The position numbers were made by a program, and so were the translations under genes. The notes under the pieces are model-generated. The model saw only the letters and a list, made by a program, of their open reading frames with translations. It made no database searches and had not been told where the DNA came from. Shown piece by piece: positions 18,438-27,344 of a stretch of 62,581 nt of DNA; the first letter of the stretch is position 1, and each line of letters starts with the position of its first letter. Origin of the DNA: an uncultured Clostridia bacterium (GTDB lineage Bacteria > Bacillota > Clostridia > Christensenellales > Borkfalkiaceae). The stretch spans positions 1-62,581 of the forward strand of contig CANPBT010000006.1 in NCBI GenBank assembly GCA_947572415.1, given 5' to 3'.

Positions 18438-21038
18438 ATGAAAAAGAGATTTGTTGCGGTTTTATCCGCACTTGTAATGGGTTCGACTTTTGCGCTGTCC
18501 GCTTGCGGCGGTAAAGAGGAGGCGAGCGCCGCCGACGAATTCAAAGCGGCGGTCGACGGGGTGACTTTGCCCGTCACGGTTAAATCCGCGGATGAAATCA
18601 ACCGCGCGTACGGGCTTCACGAAAAGCTGTCGGAAGACGAACGCCGTTCGGTAAAAGAATATAAAACCAAGCTCGACGGTTATTCGGGTATATGCAACGC
18701 CGTAATATCGCTGGTATATTATGCGGGGCAGATAGGCGACTATACGACGTACGGCGACTACAATAAAAAAATAGAAGCTGCCGAAAAAGCGTACGATGCG
18801 TTAATTACCGCCGCCGCCGATTATAAATCGGTGCAGGACGTTGTTTCCGCGAAGACCCTAATAGACGGGGCGAAGTCGGTTTGCGAAGGTAAAAACGTGC
18901 AGATAAACGATTATATTTCCGCGGTGGCATCCGTCGAGGATTACGACGACGGCGAAACGCTGTATACCGAGTGGTCTGTCAAAATCAATGCAGCGGACGA
19001 AAAATATTCCTTCATTTCCTCGCGCGACGACGATGTTTACGCTTTGCCGCAGGTAAAAGAGGCACGGCTGCGTTTAAACGGACTTAAAACAAAGCAGGGC
19101 GAACTTTTGACAACCGCGCAGGAGCTGAGCGACAAGGTAAACGCCGCGGAGGAAAAGTATAACGAAGTGTTCGGCGAGGATTCGCCCTATTTCGACGAAA
19201 ACGTGAACAAGGCGTTCGACGCCGCGGAAAACGCGTACGTCACGGCGTCGGCGTTCAATCTGACGAACGACGCCCTAACGGAGCAGACTCGCGCGAAGTG
19301 GAGCGCGCTCAACGGAAAGTATACGGGCGTGCGCTTCAAAACCTCCTTTGAGCGCGATATGAGCGGGGTCGAAGCTATGCTTACTCTCCCGTCGAGCGTC
19401 GGTGAGCTCGAAGAGAAGCTTGCCGCTGTCGAAAGCGATTACCAAAGAATACCCGAAGCAGACCGCGCAGCCGTCGCCGCAGCGAAAGAGCTTTTCGACT
19501 CCGCAAAGGCGAAGCTGCCCGAGCTGAAAGAGCAGAAGAGCTTTATCGACGGCGTAAACGCGCTCGATCTCGGTAAAATGCTCGTTTTAAAGGATATCAA
19601 AGACGGCGCGGAAAGGGCAAGCGGCTTGTGGAAAGCGCTTTCGGAAAGCTACGGCTATACGTCGGGCGTTACGCAGGTCGACGAGGCGAAGGCGTCGCTT
19701 GACAAAAAGCTTTCGGAGATAGATAAAATCAGCCTCTTCGTGGAAGAAATCGACGCGCTTCCCGCTGTCGACGCGCTCGAAAACACCGTCGAGGTATACA
19801 GGCATATAACTGCGGCGACACTGAATTACGAAGGATTGACAGACTCGCAGAAAAAATATCCCATAGTCATAAACGCGAATATGAAGTTCGCGAATGCTAC
19901 GGCTAAGCTCGATACTATGAAGAGCGATATGTTTACCGACGCAGCGTGGGATAAAGAGGGACAGGCGGTAGAAAAAGGCTTCAATTCGCTTGCCTACGAC
20001 GAGCAGACGGGGCTCATAAGCGGCAGCGGGGCAAAAGCTAATTACCTTCAAATACTTTACGTAGTGGCTGAAAATATGCCCGAGCATAAAGTCAACGGCA
20101 TAGTAATCGATAAAGAGCATTGCGGAAACGCCGATGCGAGCGAAGTTCTCGATTATATGAGCAAGAACTTCGAATACGTATTCACAATTTACGATGCCGC
20201 GGGCATAAAGGCCGGGGAAATTAAAAAGGATTTGGTTTTCGACGAAGCAAATCAAGTTCCCGCCGCTGAGGAATTGCAAAAGCTGTTCCCCATTTATCAT
20301 AACGAAACGGAGTTTACCTACCGTTACGGCGTATCGATAAGGGTTAAAACGACCGCCACGGACGAAAAAATGCACTGCATATTCCGCAACGCGGAGGAGG
20401 TTAAGTCGGAAACGGCTTCGCAGACCGCGGGCGACGGACAGTCGGAGACGAGCGTTATGCTTTCGCCGCATAATCTCATTACGCTCGAAAGCAACACGAG
20501 AGTTCAATTCATAAGGAACGGAACCGACGTAGGAGGTTACGGAAAATCTCTCAATTACAAGTACGTCGGCGCATACGATTTGTATTTTTATCTCGGCGAT
20601 TCCGTAAACGAGGAAAATCTCCTCGACTGGATTCGCGTTGTGCCCGAAACCCAAAAGGTAGGAGATTACAACCACGTCAAGGGCGCGTACGTAAGAACCT
20701 TCCTCGGGAGCTCGCTCGAGGAGCTGGAGCTTGCCGAAATTACCAAGACCGACCAGGAATATATGGCGGACGGGGTGCAGGACGTAACGGCAACCGTGCT
20801 TTCGGATTCGGGAACTGATAAGCACAAAAAACACGGTTGGTTTATGAGCTCCAAAGTGGGTTATTCCGACGCTTGGGCGCAAATTTCCTCAATAGCTAAG
20901 CTGTTCAGGAAGCTCGGGCACGATATACCCGAAAAGTCCGAAGTTACTATTGTTGCGAAATTAAAAGTAAACGCAGCGGGCAAGGAAGCGGGCGTTAAAG
21001 ACAGTCCCTTCTCGTTGCCGATACACGTGGTATTTTAA
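18438..21038 (+). CDS. Large helical lipoprotein, module A
   Basis: 866 aa with signal peptide and lipobox LSAC near residue 23. Residues about 30-500 are almost entirely charged amphipathic helices with repeated spacing (KIEAAEKAYDALITAAADY, VNAAEEKYNEVFGED, KAKLPELKEQKSF), like FIVAR-type or spectrin-like rods. The rest (about 510-866) is a mixed alpha/beta region with no family I recognise. It follows the CBM-like lipoprotein by 12 bp with AAAGGAGGAGC before the ATG, so it is the last gene of module A. A surface spacer or scaffold holding module components away from the membrane is a reasonable guess. Modules B and C lack a counterpart in this window. Confidence 0.7.
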   Translation: MKKRFVAVLSALVMGSTFALSACGGKEEASAADEFKAAVDGVTLPVTVKSADEINRAYGLHEKLSEDERRSVKEYKTKLDGYSGICNAVISLVYYAGQIGDYTTYGDYNKKIEAAEKAYDALITAAADYKSVQDVVSAKTLIDGAKSVCEGKNVQINDYISAVASVEDYDDGETLYTEWSVKINAADEKYSFISSRDDDVYALPQVKEARLRLNGLKTKQGELLTTAQELSDKVNAAEEKYNEVFGEDSPYFDENVNKAFDAAENAYVTASAFNLTNDALTEQTRAKWSALNGKYTGVRFKTSFERDMSGVEAMLTLPSSVGELEEKLAAVESDYQRIPEADRAAVAAAKELFDSAKAKLPELKEQKSFIDGVNALDLGKMLVLKDIKDGAERASGLWKALSESYGYTSGVTQVDEAKASLDKKLSEIDKISLFVEEIDALPAVDALENTVEVYRHITAATLNYEGLTDSQKKYPIVINANMKFANATAKLDTMKSDMFTDAAWDKEGQAVEKGFNSLAYDEQTGLISGSGAKANYLQILYVVAENMPEHKVNGIVIDKEHCGNADASEVLDYMSKNFEYVFTIYDAAGIKAGEIKKDLVFDEANQVPAAEELQKLFPIYHNETEFTYRYGVSIRVKTTATDEKMHCIFRNAEEVKSETASQTAGDGQSETSVMLSPHNLITLESNTRVQFIRNGTDVGGYGKSLNYKYVGAYDLYFYLGDSVNEENLLDWIRVVPETQKVGDYNHVKGAYVRTFLGSSLEELELAEITKTDQEYMADGVQDVTATVLSDSGTDKHKKHGWFMSSKVGYSDAWAQISSIAKLFRKLGHDIPEKSEVTIVAKLKVNAAGKEAGVKDSPFSLPIHVVF

Positions 21039-21070
21039 TTCGCGCAAAACAAAATATTCAAACGGAGATA

Positions 21071-21096
21071 CGGCTGCCCGCATACGCGGGCAGCCG
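21071..21096 (+). terminator. Terminator of module A operon
   Basis: A perfect CGGCTGCCCG/CGGGCAGCCG stem with a 6-nt loop is followed by TTGTTT, 33 bp after the last module A gene. Confidence 0.85.
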
Positions 21097-21112
21097 TTGT
21101 TTCGGTATTGAG

Positions 21113-21235
21113 GATATACGCGGGTATTCGGTTGACGTAGGGGTGGTTGAAGTCCGTGAGCCGGTTGACGGAAAGAATAAACAAAAACAGCTTGAAATCG
21201 ATTTTGTCGCAAACAATGGCAATAAAAGATTAATC
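21113..21235 (+). pseudogene. Fragment of an ATP-binding DUF4143 protein
   Basis: A frame without an upstream start reads DIRGYSVDVGVVEVREPVDG and then KQLEIDFVANNGNKRLI. This matches the usual C-terminal part of AAA ATPase/DUF4143 proteins (known pattern RGY.VDVGVVEV... LE(V/I)DFVAN). The rest of the gene is gone, so this is a relic of about 40 codons. Confidence 0.7.
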
Positions 21236-21240
21236 AAACA

Positions 21241-21272
21241 AAAGGGCGGTCAGTTACCGCCCTTTATTTTTT
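21241..21272 (+). terminator. Terminator 21241-21272
   Basis: AAAGGGCGGT/ACCGCCCTTT stem with a 5-nt loop and a T run. It probably belonged to the lost ATPase gene. It also stands at the 3' end of the opposing LysR gene. Confidence 0.85.
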
Positions 21273-21299
21273 TCAACCGCTTTGAGTTTTAAATCAAAA

Positions 21300-22202
21300 T
21301 TATGCTTTTGATTGAGTATAAAGCTCTTTAATCTGTTCGGCTATTTCCTCGTGGGCAAAATCTTTTAAATACAGTATATCGGTACAATGCACGTGTGAAA
21401 TGCCTTCGATAGGTATTACTTTAAGTTCCCTTTTTTTGATTTCGTTAAGACATGCGTTTTTGGTCAGAATCGCGCCCGAAACGTTGTTTTTTACAAGATT
21501 TTTTATGGAAGAAACGGAGTTCAGTTCAAGCGTTATATCGAAGTCGTTCAGCGTCATATTGTGCGTCCTTAAAATTGCGTCAAACAATATGCGCGTGCTG
21601 GAATTGGGCAGCCTTACGATAAGCTTGTGTTTTTGTATCTCTTCCAGCGTAATTTTTTTTAAATGTGCGGTTTCGCTTTTTGGTGAGGTGATATAAACAA
21701 GGTCGTCGCTGTCGAGGTTGATTTTTTTAATATCGGCGCTTTCGGCCTCGTCGTCGGAAATAACCAAATCAATCGTATAGTATTGAAGCATTTTAACAAG
21801 CGCGTCGATATCGTTATAGATAATGCTTATATTTAACTTATCGCCCGTCTCATCGTGCAACGCCGCAAGCTTTGCCAGCACGGAAGATATAAACGTGCTT
21901 TCCACGCCCGAAGTTACGCCTATTTTCAGCGTTTTCATCTTCGACTTGTAATTTTTTATATCGCGCTCTGCGCCCATATACGCCGATTTGATTTTTTCCG
22001 CATTTTTTATCAGGATTTTTCCTTCGGGAGTGAGTATAAGCTCGTTCCCGATTTTTTTGGTGATTTTAATTTCGTATTCGTCTTCGAGCGCGCGTATCTG
22101 CGCGGTTACCGAAGGCTGGGTGAGGTTGACTATTTCCGCCGTCTTGGTTATTGATTTTGTTACGCTTAAAACGAGTAAAGAATTGAGTTTGCTGTCAAAC
22201 AT
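21300..22202 (-). CDS. LysR-family transcriptional regulator
   Basis: 300 aa, the normal family length. An N-terminal winged helix-turn-helix (residues 1-60; SITKTAEIVNLTQPSVTAQIRALE) precedes a linker helix and a periplasmic-binding-like effector domain (about 90-295; LKIGVTSGVESTF, IDLVISDDEAE). It is divergent from the surE/ABC/GDPD operon at 22388, so it most likely controls that operon, and its own promoter lies in the shared 185-bp gap. The effector is unknown; a phosphate- or glycerol-containing ligand would fit the neighbours (inference). The gene is intact although its target operon is broken. Confidence 0.92.
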   Translation of the reverse strand: MFDSKLNSLLVLSVTKSITKTAEIVNLTQPSVTAQIRALEDEYEIKITKKIGNELILTPEGKILIKNAEKIKSAYMGAERDIKNYKSKMKTLKIGVTSGVESTFISSVLAKLAALHDETGDKLNISIIYNDIDALVKMLQYYTIDLVISDDEAESADIKKINLDSDDLVYITSPKSETAHLKKITLEEIQKHKLIVRLPNSSTRILFDAILRTHNMTLNDFDITLELNSVSSIKNLVKNNVSGAILTKNACLNEIKKRELKVIPIEGISHVHCTDILYLKDFAHEEIAEQIKELYTQSKA

Positions 22203-22324
22203 ACCGTTCCCCCCTAAAATTATAAAAATTTTTTATATCCAACGTATATATTATAAAATATTTTTATGCGAAAGTTAAGCTTAAACCCATAGAAGTTTTT
22301 TATGCCCTCCAAAAAAATTTCAAT

Positions 22325-22352
22325 TTGACTTTAAAAGTTTTAATGTTACAAT
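22325..22352 (+). promoter_or_regulatory. Promoter of the surE operon
   Basis: TTGACT (22325-22330), 16 bp, TACAAT (22347-22352), 35 bp before the surE start. It lies in the gap shared with lysR, where LysR binding would be expected. Confidence 0.6.
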
Positions 22353-22387
22353 AAAAGCACAAGATTAACATTTTTAAGAGGCTGCTT

Positions 22388-23108
22388 ATGAATTTTCTTA
22401 TCGTAAACGACGACGGGATAGGAAGTAAAAATCCGTTTTTGCTCAAAAATATATTAAATGAATTCGGCAGAGTATATATCTGCGTACCCGACGGCGAGCG
22501 CAGCGGCAATTCGCATTCCACATATAAATACAGAATACTTGAAGAAAATTTTTTTAAAAGCAATAAGGGCGAAGATATTTATACTCACAACTGCACCGCC
22601 GCCGACAGCGTGAAATTCTTTCTCAAATTCGTTACGAAGGATATAGATTTTGTAATTTCCGGTATAAACACGGGGTTTAATCTCGGTACGGATATTGCCT
22701 ATTCGGGGACGGTCGGCGCGGCGCGGGAAGCGAGTATGAGCGGAATAAAAAGCATAGCTTTAAGTGCCAGAAACAACGGAACCAATTATTGGGATGAGCT
22801 TCCCGCCCTTTTAAATTACCTTATACATAAGTTTGACTGGGGGCGATGTAAGCTGCCTTAACGTGAATTTCCCGGACGGGGAAGCGCCTTTTGAATACAG
22901 GTTTACGGAAGTGGCGCAGGTAAAGCAGCCGTCCTCGGGCGATAACGATTATAATCTTTGCAGAAATATGGGTTATGCAATCATATCGCCGCTTACGGCA
23001 AACCTTACCGATTTTGCCGTTTTAAAACGGCTTGGTTGCGGTAAGCTTACGGTTTTTAAATTTAATTTAATTAAATTTAAAAATATAAAAAAAGGAGAAA
23101 TGTTATGA
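22388..23108 (+). pseudogene. surE: SurE-like 5'/3'-nucleotidase, frameshifted
   Basis: The N-terminal frame (157 aa) has the SurE metal motif IVNDDGIGS, the S/N site VPDGERSGNSHS, and FVISGINTGFNLGTDIAYSGTVGAA. In a run of five G (about 22841-22845) it shifts, and the next frame continues WGDVSCLNVNFPDG and ISPLTANLTDF. Dropping one G joins both into about 248 aa, the usual SurE length. SurE removes phosphate from nucleotides. The end of the frame overlaps the next gene in ATGTTATGA. Either the gene is newly broken or the extra G is a sequencing error, since it lies in a homopolymer. Confidence 0.8.
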
Positions 23109-23811
23109 ATTTCAAAGGCAAAAAGTTTTTCAAATGTTTAGCCGCGGCTTCCGCCGCGCTGGTAATGGGGGCTTCCGTAATCGGTATGGCGGCTTGCAGT
23201 AAGAGCGACGCTCAGAAGGACGTCGATATTTCAACTCTTACCGAGGACGAAATCAAGTATTATAAGGAACAGCCCTTCGTGCTTTATACCAACTCCGGCT
23301 CCGGGTCGAGGGGAGAATGGTGGATTGAGAAAGCCAAAGAGGCGGGCTTTACTAATCTTACCCTCGTAAACGGCGGCGCGGACGAAATCAAAAACAAAAT
23401 TATAAACGAAAAGGCAAACCCGCAGGCGGACGTAGCTTCGGGACTGAACGCCATGGGCTGGGCGGATTTTATACCTTTGTTAAAGTACTGTTGCCGATAA
23501 TCATACCGACTATACTCGCATTATGGGCAATTGAATTCAATAAGACGATAGGAGAATACGACATTTCGATACTGCTTGCTCCGTCTACGGTGAATACTCT
23601 CGGCATGACCATTCAGTCTTTGACGACTGACGTGTACGATCCCAACGCAAAGGCTATATCGTTCGTGTATGCGGTAATAATGATGATTATTTCTTCGCTT
23701 GTCGTATGGCTTGTATACGGCAGAAAGAGTTTGTCGCACAATAATAAAAGCACCGTAAGGTTAGTGAAGAAAATTCAGAAGATGAGAGAGGCAAAAGCCG
23801 CGCAGGAATAA
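23105..23811 (+). pseudogene. Collapsed ABC transporter: binding-protein start joined to permease end
   Basis: A ribosome site (AAAGGAG) and ATG begin a lipoprotein signal (lipobox MAAC near residue 30) and the first domain of an iron/phosphonate-type solute-binding protein (YTNSGSGSRGEWW). After about 125 residues the frame runs out. The other frame carries the last 105 residues of an ABC permease (FVKVLLPIIIPTILALW, DISILLAPSTVNTLGM, then a final membrane helix). The rest of the binding protein, the ATPase and most of the permease are missing. A single out-of-frame deletion of several kilobases explains this. The neighbours (GDPD, SurE, LysR) suggest an uptake system for phosphate-containing compounds. 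Confidence 0.8.
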
Positions 23812-23812
23812 T

Positions 23813-24682
23813 ATGTTCGGTGACAAAAGATTTAAAGACATAAACTCGGTATTGAACGCGCGATTCGCAAAAAAAAAGGTGCTCATAGCGCAGCACAGGG
23901 GTGGACACGGCGGAAACATACCGCAGAACACTTTGTTTTCATTCAAAACTTCTTTCCTGTTGGGCGCGGATATGTTCGAAATGGACGTATCCCGCTCAAA
24001 GGACGGAAGGCTGTATTGTTTTCATGATACTGCCGAGGAGCTGAATTTAAGACAACATAAAAACATTCAGTCGTTTTCTTCGGCGGCGATTGCCGAAATG
24101 GGACTTTACAACTCCATAGGCGAACCTTCGGGCTTCGGCGTGCAGGACATGGAAGAGGTAATAAAATACTTTTCTAATGGTGAGCTTTATAACGTAGACC
24201 GCTCCTGGGAAAAGTCGGAAGAAACTTTTGCCCTGTTAAATAAATATCCCTATGCAGTGAAGCAGGCTTTGTTAAAAGCCCCCGCCCGTAAGGAAATATT
24301 AGATAAATACGAAGCCGAGCCTACCAAATTTATGTTTATGGCTATCGTAAACAGCGTTGAGGAAATCGAACTCGTAAAAACGTATAAGAATATCAATACG
24401 GTGGGCTTCGAACTGATTGTCCGCGGCAAAGACGACCTGCTTTTCGGCAGTAAGTTAATCGAAGAGCTTCACGCTTCGGGTTACTTTGTCTGGGTCAACG
24501 CAATAACTCTGTCGTCGCAGAAATGTCACGTGTTGAGCGGAGGGTTTGACGATAACTCGTCTATTAAAAACGGGTTCGACAGCGGCTGGGGAGTATTGAT
24601 CGATAAAAAGTTTGATATTATCCAGACTGACTGGCCGTCGCTTTTGTGCGGGTATAGAAATAAAAAGTTGAACGTAAAATAA
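23813..24682 (+). CDS. Glycerophosphodiester phosphodiesterase-family protein
   Basis: 289 aa GDPD barrel. Motifs: QHRGGHGGNIPQNT (the His-Arg-Gly start), MFEMDVSRSKDGRLYCFHD (metal and catalytic residues with the final HD). The Glu of the usual ENT motif is Gln here (PQNT), so metal binding may differ; this could be a natural subgroup or a loss of activity. The middle, where other members keep an EIK-type motif, is divergent. It starts two bases after the permease remnant, so it was the last gene of that ABC operon and probably processed an imported phosphodiester inside the cell (no signal peptide is seen). It is intact while its transporter is not. Confidence 0.8.
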   Translation: MFGDKRFKDINSVLNARFAKKKVLIAQHRGGHGGNIPQNTLFSFKTSFLLGADMFEMDVSRSKDGRLYCFHDTAEELNLRQHKNIQSFSSAAIAEMGLYNSIGEPSGFGVQDMEEVIKYFSNGELYNVDRSWEKSEETFALLNKYPYAVKQALLKAPARKEILDKYEAEPTKFMFMAIVNSVEEIELVKTYKNINTVGFELIVRGKDDLLFGSKLIEELHASGYFVWVNAITLSSQKCHVLSGGFDDNSSIKNGFDSGWGVLIDKKFDIIQTDWPSLLCGYRNKKLNVK

Positions 24683-24699
24683 AACAACGGTTTCCATAA

Positions 24700-25407
24700 A
24701 TGGATAGAATAATTATAGACGGAGTAAACTCCGTGCCGGCAGTCGGCAATATTTTGCTTTTGGTTATAGAGGTATTGCTTTCGCTCGTTTTTGCAAGTCT
24801 TATAGGCTATCAAAGGGAAAAACGAGGACACGGGGCGGGATTGAGGACGCATATTATGGTCGCGCTTGGCGCGTGCCTTATAATGCAGGTTTCGGTAAAT
24901 GCGCCCGCATTTACGGGGACGAGCGTGCGAGACACTGCAAGGCTTGCAGCACAGGTGGTTTCGGGCATTGGTTTTTTAGGCGCGGGCACTATTATTCAGA
25001 ACGGCACTAATATCAGGGGGCTTACCACTGCCGCGACGATATGGATATGCGGAGGAATCGGGCTTGCATGCGGTGCAGGGTATTTTTCCGCTGCGCTTAT
25101 CACGGCGGTTACGGCGTTTGTGTCATTGATAGTTTTATCCCGACTTGAAAAATACATAACACGCAAATCGCCCAAAATTATAATAATCTTAGACCAGGAA
25201 CCGCATAATTTTAAGGAAATTTTAGACGTGGCAGACCATTACGGTATAGCTGTAAAGGATATCCACTCCGACCAGCTGAAAGGGAAAAAACCGAAATTCC
25301 GCATATCGGTAATGATAATGCCGGCAACGTCCGATGAGGTTGCAAAATTCTCGGAGGAATTGCAGGACGTTTTAAAACCCGAAGATTTCAGTTTAATCAG
25401 AAAATAA
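24700..25407 (+). CDS. MgtC/SapB-family membrane protein
   Basis: 235 aa. Residues 15-145 contain about four or five membrane helices with the family signature LIGYQREKRGHGAGLRTH, QVVSGIGFLGAGTI and LTTAATIW. Residues 155-235 form a soluble ACT-like C-terminal domain (FRISVMIMPATSDE). MgtC proteins influence magnesium and phosphate homeostasis and survival in low magnesium, probably by modulating other membrane proteins. It follows GDPD by 17 bp with only a weak ribosome site, and its terminator is 14 bp downstream, so it may share the transcript of the phosphate-themed operon. Confidence 0.92.
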   Translation: MDRIIIDGVNSVPAVGNILLLVIEVLLSLVFASLIGYQREKRGHGAGLRTHIMVALGACLIMQVSVNAPAFTGTSVRDTARLAAQVVSGIGFLGAGTIIQNGTNIRGLTTAATIWICGGIGLACGAGYFSAALITAVTAFVSLIVLSRLEKYITRKSPKIIIILDQEPHNFKEILDVADHYGIAVKDIHSDQLKGKKPKFRISVMIMPATSDEVAKFSEELQDVLKPEDFSLIRK

Positions 25408-25420
25408 AACAATTATAGTA

Positions 25421-25462
25421 AAACTTCCGTCTTGCCCGGCAGAGCAAGACGGAAGTTTTATT
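25421..25462 (+). terminator. Terminator after mgtC-like gene
   Basis: A stem of about 13 bp, ACTTCCGTCTTGC/GCAAGACGGAAGT, with an 8-nt loop and TTTTATTTTT. Confidence 0.9.
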
Positions 25463-25474
25463 TTTCAGAAAATA

Positions 25475-25503
25475 TTGTTATTTTTAAAATATTATGCTAT
25501 AAT
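25475..25503 (+). promoter_or_regulatory. Promoter of AlbA_2 regulator gene
   Basis: TTGTTA (25475-25480), 17 bp, TATAAT (25498-25503) with an extended TATGC just before the -10 box. The coding start is 27 bp downstream of the -10. Confidence 0.75.
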
Positions 25504-25530
25504 GCTAATACATATTAAGGTGGTAGCTTA

Positions 25531-26877
25531 ATGGATTTTACTGAAACAGAAAGAGTTGAACTGAAAAGTAATTTATCTGACGGCTTCGAAAAAGAAGTCG
25601 TAGCATTTTTAAATACCGTGGGCGGACAAATCATAATAGGGGCTGACGATAACGGCGCAGTTAAAGGGCTGGATAACGCCGATAAAATTTCGCTTGCCGT
25701 AGCCGACAGAATTAAAAATAATATTTTGCCTTCCGCAATGGGTTTGTTTAACATTGAACACAAAGTAGAGGAAGGTAAAAATTATATTATCGTAACAATT
25801 GCGGGCGGTTTGGAAAAACCTTATTATTTGCGTAAATACGGGATGTCGCCTAACGGTTGCTATTTGCGTATCGGTACGCAATCGTCGCAAATGAATCAAA
25901 GTACGATTGACGGTTTATTTTCTCGCAGAGTTATCAATACATTGCATAACGTGGTTTCGCCTAATCAACAGTTGACTTTTACTCAACTGAAAATTTTTTA
26001 TGAAGAAAAGGGCTATGACGTTTCGGGAGATTTCTTTTTAAGAAATCTTGATTTATTTACCGAAGACGGCAAATTTAACTATGCGGCATATTTGTTGGCG
26101 GATAATAACGGAACGTCAATAAAAGTAGCACGTTTTAACGGTACGGAAAAGCTCGATGCAGTTGAACGTAACGAGTTCGGCAGATGTTGCCTTTTAAAGG
26201 CGGCAAATAATGTTTTGGAAAGATTAAACGTGGCAAATACAACCGTTGTAAGGGTAGGCGGAGCTATTCGTCGTAAAGAAATGCGACTGATAGAGCCGGC
26301 TGCGTTAAGAGAAGCGGTTTTAAACGCGATAATTCATAATGATTATATAAACGGTTCTTATCCTGTATTTGAAATTTATGATGACAGAATAGAAATAATA
26401 TCTTCCGGCGGACTTCCGATAGGCTTATCCGAAAAGGAATTTTTTGCAGGACGTTCACTTCCGAGGAATAAAGAATTAATGCGCGTATTTTCCGATATGG
26501 ATATGTGCGAGCAGCTTGGTTCCGGTATAAGAAAAATTTTGAAAAGCTATTCAATCGATATTTTTGAAATTTCAGAACACTTCATTTCGGCTAAATTTAA
26601 GTATTCAGACGAAGCAATGCAAGTTTTAAAAGAACAGAATGGCGGATTAAATGGCGGATTAAATGGCGGATTAAATGACATTGAAAGCAATAAAACTATT
26701 GAAGAAAAAATTATAGAATGTTTAAAAAAAGATAATAGTTTATCAATAATGCAGATTTCATATATAATTAACGCTTCTTTAAGGACTACCGAAAGGGCTA
26801 TCAGATATTTGAAGGAAATCGGAAAAATAAAAAGAACAGGTTCAAAGAAAAGCGGTGGCTGGCAAATAATTGAATAG
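25531..26877 (+). CDS. AlbA_2 / HATPase_c_4 ATP-binding regulator
   Basis: 448 aa. N-terminal AlbA_2 (Schlafen-like) domain (1-130; ETERVELKSNLSDG, VVAFLNTVGGQIIIG, SPNGCYLRIGT). A central ATP-binding region of the HATPase_c_4 type (about 240-345; LREAVLNAIIHNDY, ISSGGLP, RNKELMRVF, EQLGSGIRKI). A linker with three NGGL-type repeats (about 371-382) leads to a C-terminal winged helix (about 395-445; SIMQISYIINASLRTTERAIRYL). Such proteins are common on mobile elements as putative regulators; some are linked to defense. It has its own promoter and terminator. Low-GC codon use suggests different ancestry from the GH3 cargo. Confidence 0.88.
   Translation: MDFTETERVELKSNLSDGFEKEVVAFLNTVGGQIIIGADDNGAVKGLDNADKISLAVADRIKNNILPSAMGLFNIEHKVEEGKNYIIVTIAGGLEKPYYLRKYGMSPNGCYLRIGTQSSQMNQSTIDGLFSRRVINTLHNVVSPNQQLTFTQLKIFYEEKGYDVSGDFFLRNLDLFTEDGKFNYAAYLLADNNGTSIKVARFNGTEKLDAVERNEFGRCCLLKAANNVLERLNVANTTVVRVGGAIRRKEMRLIEPAALREAVLNAIIHNDYINGSYPVFEIYDDRIEIISSGGLPIGLSEKEFFAGRSLPRNKELMRVFSDMDMCEQLGSGIRKILKSYSIDIFEISEHFISAKFKYSDEAMQVLKEQNGGLNGGLNGGLNDIESNKTIEEKIIECLKKDNSLSIMQISYIINASLRTTERAIRYLKEIGKIKRTGSKKSGGWQIIE
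26638..26673 (+). repeat. Three perfect 12-bp tandem repeats inside the AlbA_2 gene
   Basis: AATGGCGGATTA is repeated three times in frame, encoding Asn-Gly-Gly-Leu units in the linker before the winged helix. Copy number could vary by slippage without breaking the frame. Confidence 0.9.
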
Positions 26878-26885
26878 TGAAACAA

Positions 26886-26914
26886 AAATCCCGTTTAATA
26901 CGGGATTTTTTGTT
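26886..26914 (+). terminator. Terminator after AlbA_2 gene
   Basis: AAATCCCGT/ACGGGATTT stem with a 5-nt loop and T run, 9 bp after the stop codon. Confidence 0.9.
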
Positions 26915-26969
26915 ATAAAAGCATGGTGTGTTTGCGATAAAATTCTCGTTATTATATTGATTTTTATTT

Positions 26970-27030
26970 TGTCGCATAATTGTCGCATAAATTGATTTTT
27001 GCGTATAAAACGGGCAAAAATACCCGTTTT
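26970..27030 (+). repeat. Right-end TGTCGCAT repeats and hairpin
   Basis: TGTCGCAT occurs at 26970-26977 and 26981-26988, matching the left-end pair at 518-538 in orientation. A hairpin AAAACGGG/CCCGTTTT (27007-27030) follows. Together with the tRNA copy at 27080 they mark the right end of the island. Confidence 0.5.
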
Positions 27031-27079
27031 TAAGGCAAATTTAGACTATTTTCGGCGTATTTTAACTTCGGTCGGTCGC

Positions 27080-27102
27080 TTCAAGTCCAACAAGCGGAGC
27101 CA
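27080..27102 (+). other. Attachment repeat: tRNA-Asn 3' end copy
   Basis: These 23 bp are identical to 150-172 (T-arm, acceptor stem and CCA of tRNA-Asn). No tRNA body precedes it. It is the island's right repeat, and at the same time the left junction of the serine-recombinase element. Confidence 0.85.
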
Positions 27103-27192
27103 AGTCTTAATAGCTTGAACTTTTTTGTGATTAGAAAGACGGTTGGTTTAATCGTTTCAATGGAAAATTTAGAGAATTTTAGTAAATAAAAA

Positions 27193-27225
27193 AGCGTGCG
27201 GAGCTGAAATTCAGCTCCGCACGCT
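27193..27225 (+). terminator. Terminator at left edge of the element
   Basis: A perfect 15-bp stem AGCGTGCGGAGCTGA/TCAGCTCCGCACGCT with a 3-nt loop. In the integrated state no gene leads into it. In the circular form it would follow the serine recombinase frame, which then ends at TAA 27187-27189. Confidence 0.85.
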
Positions 27226-27344
27226 GCCGTTTCATATAGGTTCATCGGCAGTCCTTATTTTATAAGTTTTTGTTTTCATTTATATACCGCTCGCTCCGGC
27301 GGATATCTTTATTCCGTATCTTTCAACGGCTATCCCTATACAAT

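Noticed and set aside
19587..20882. 431-aa minus-strand frame
   Set aside because: A shadow of the helical lipoprotein gene; its composition (Arg, Val, Cys rich) is typical for antisense of GC-rich codon use.
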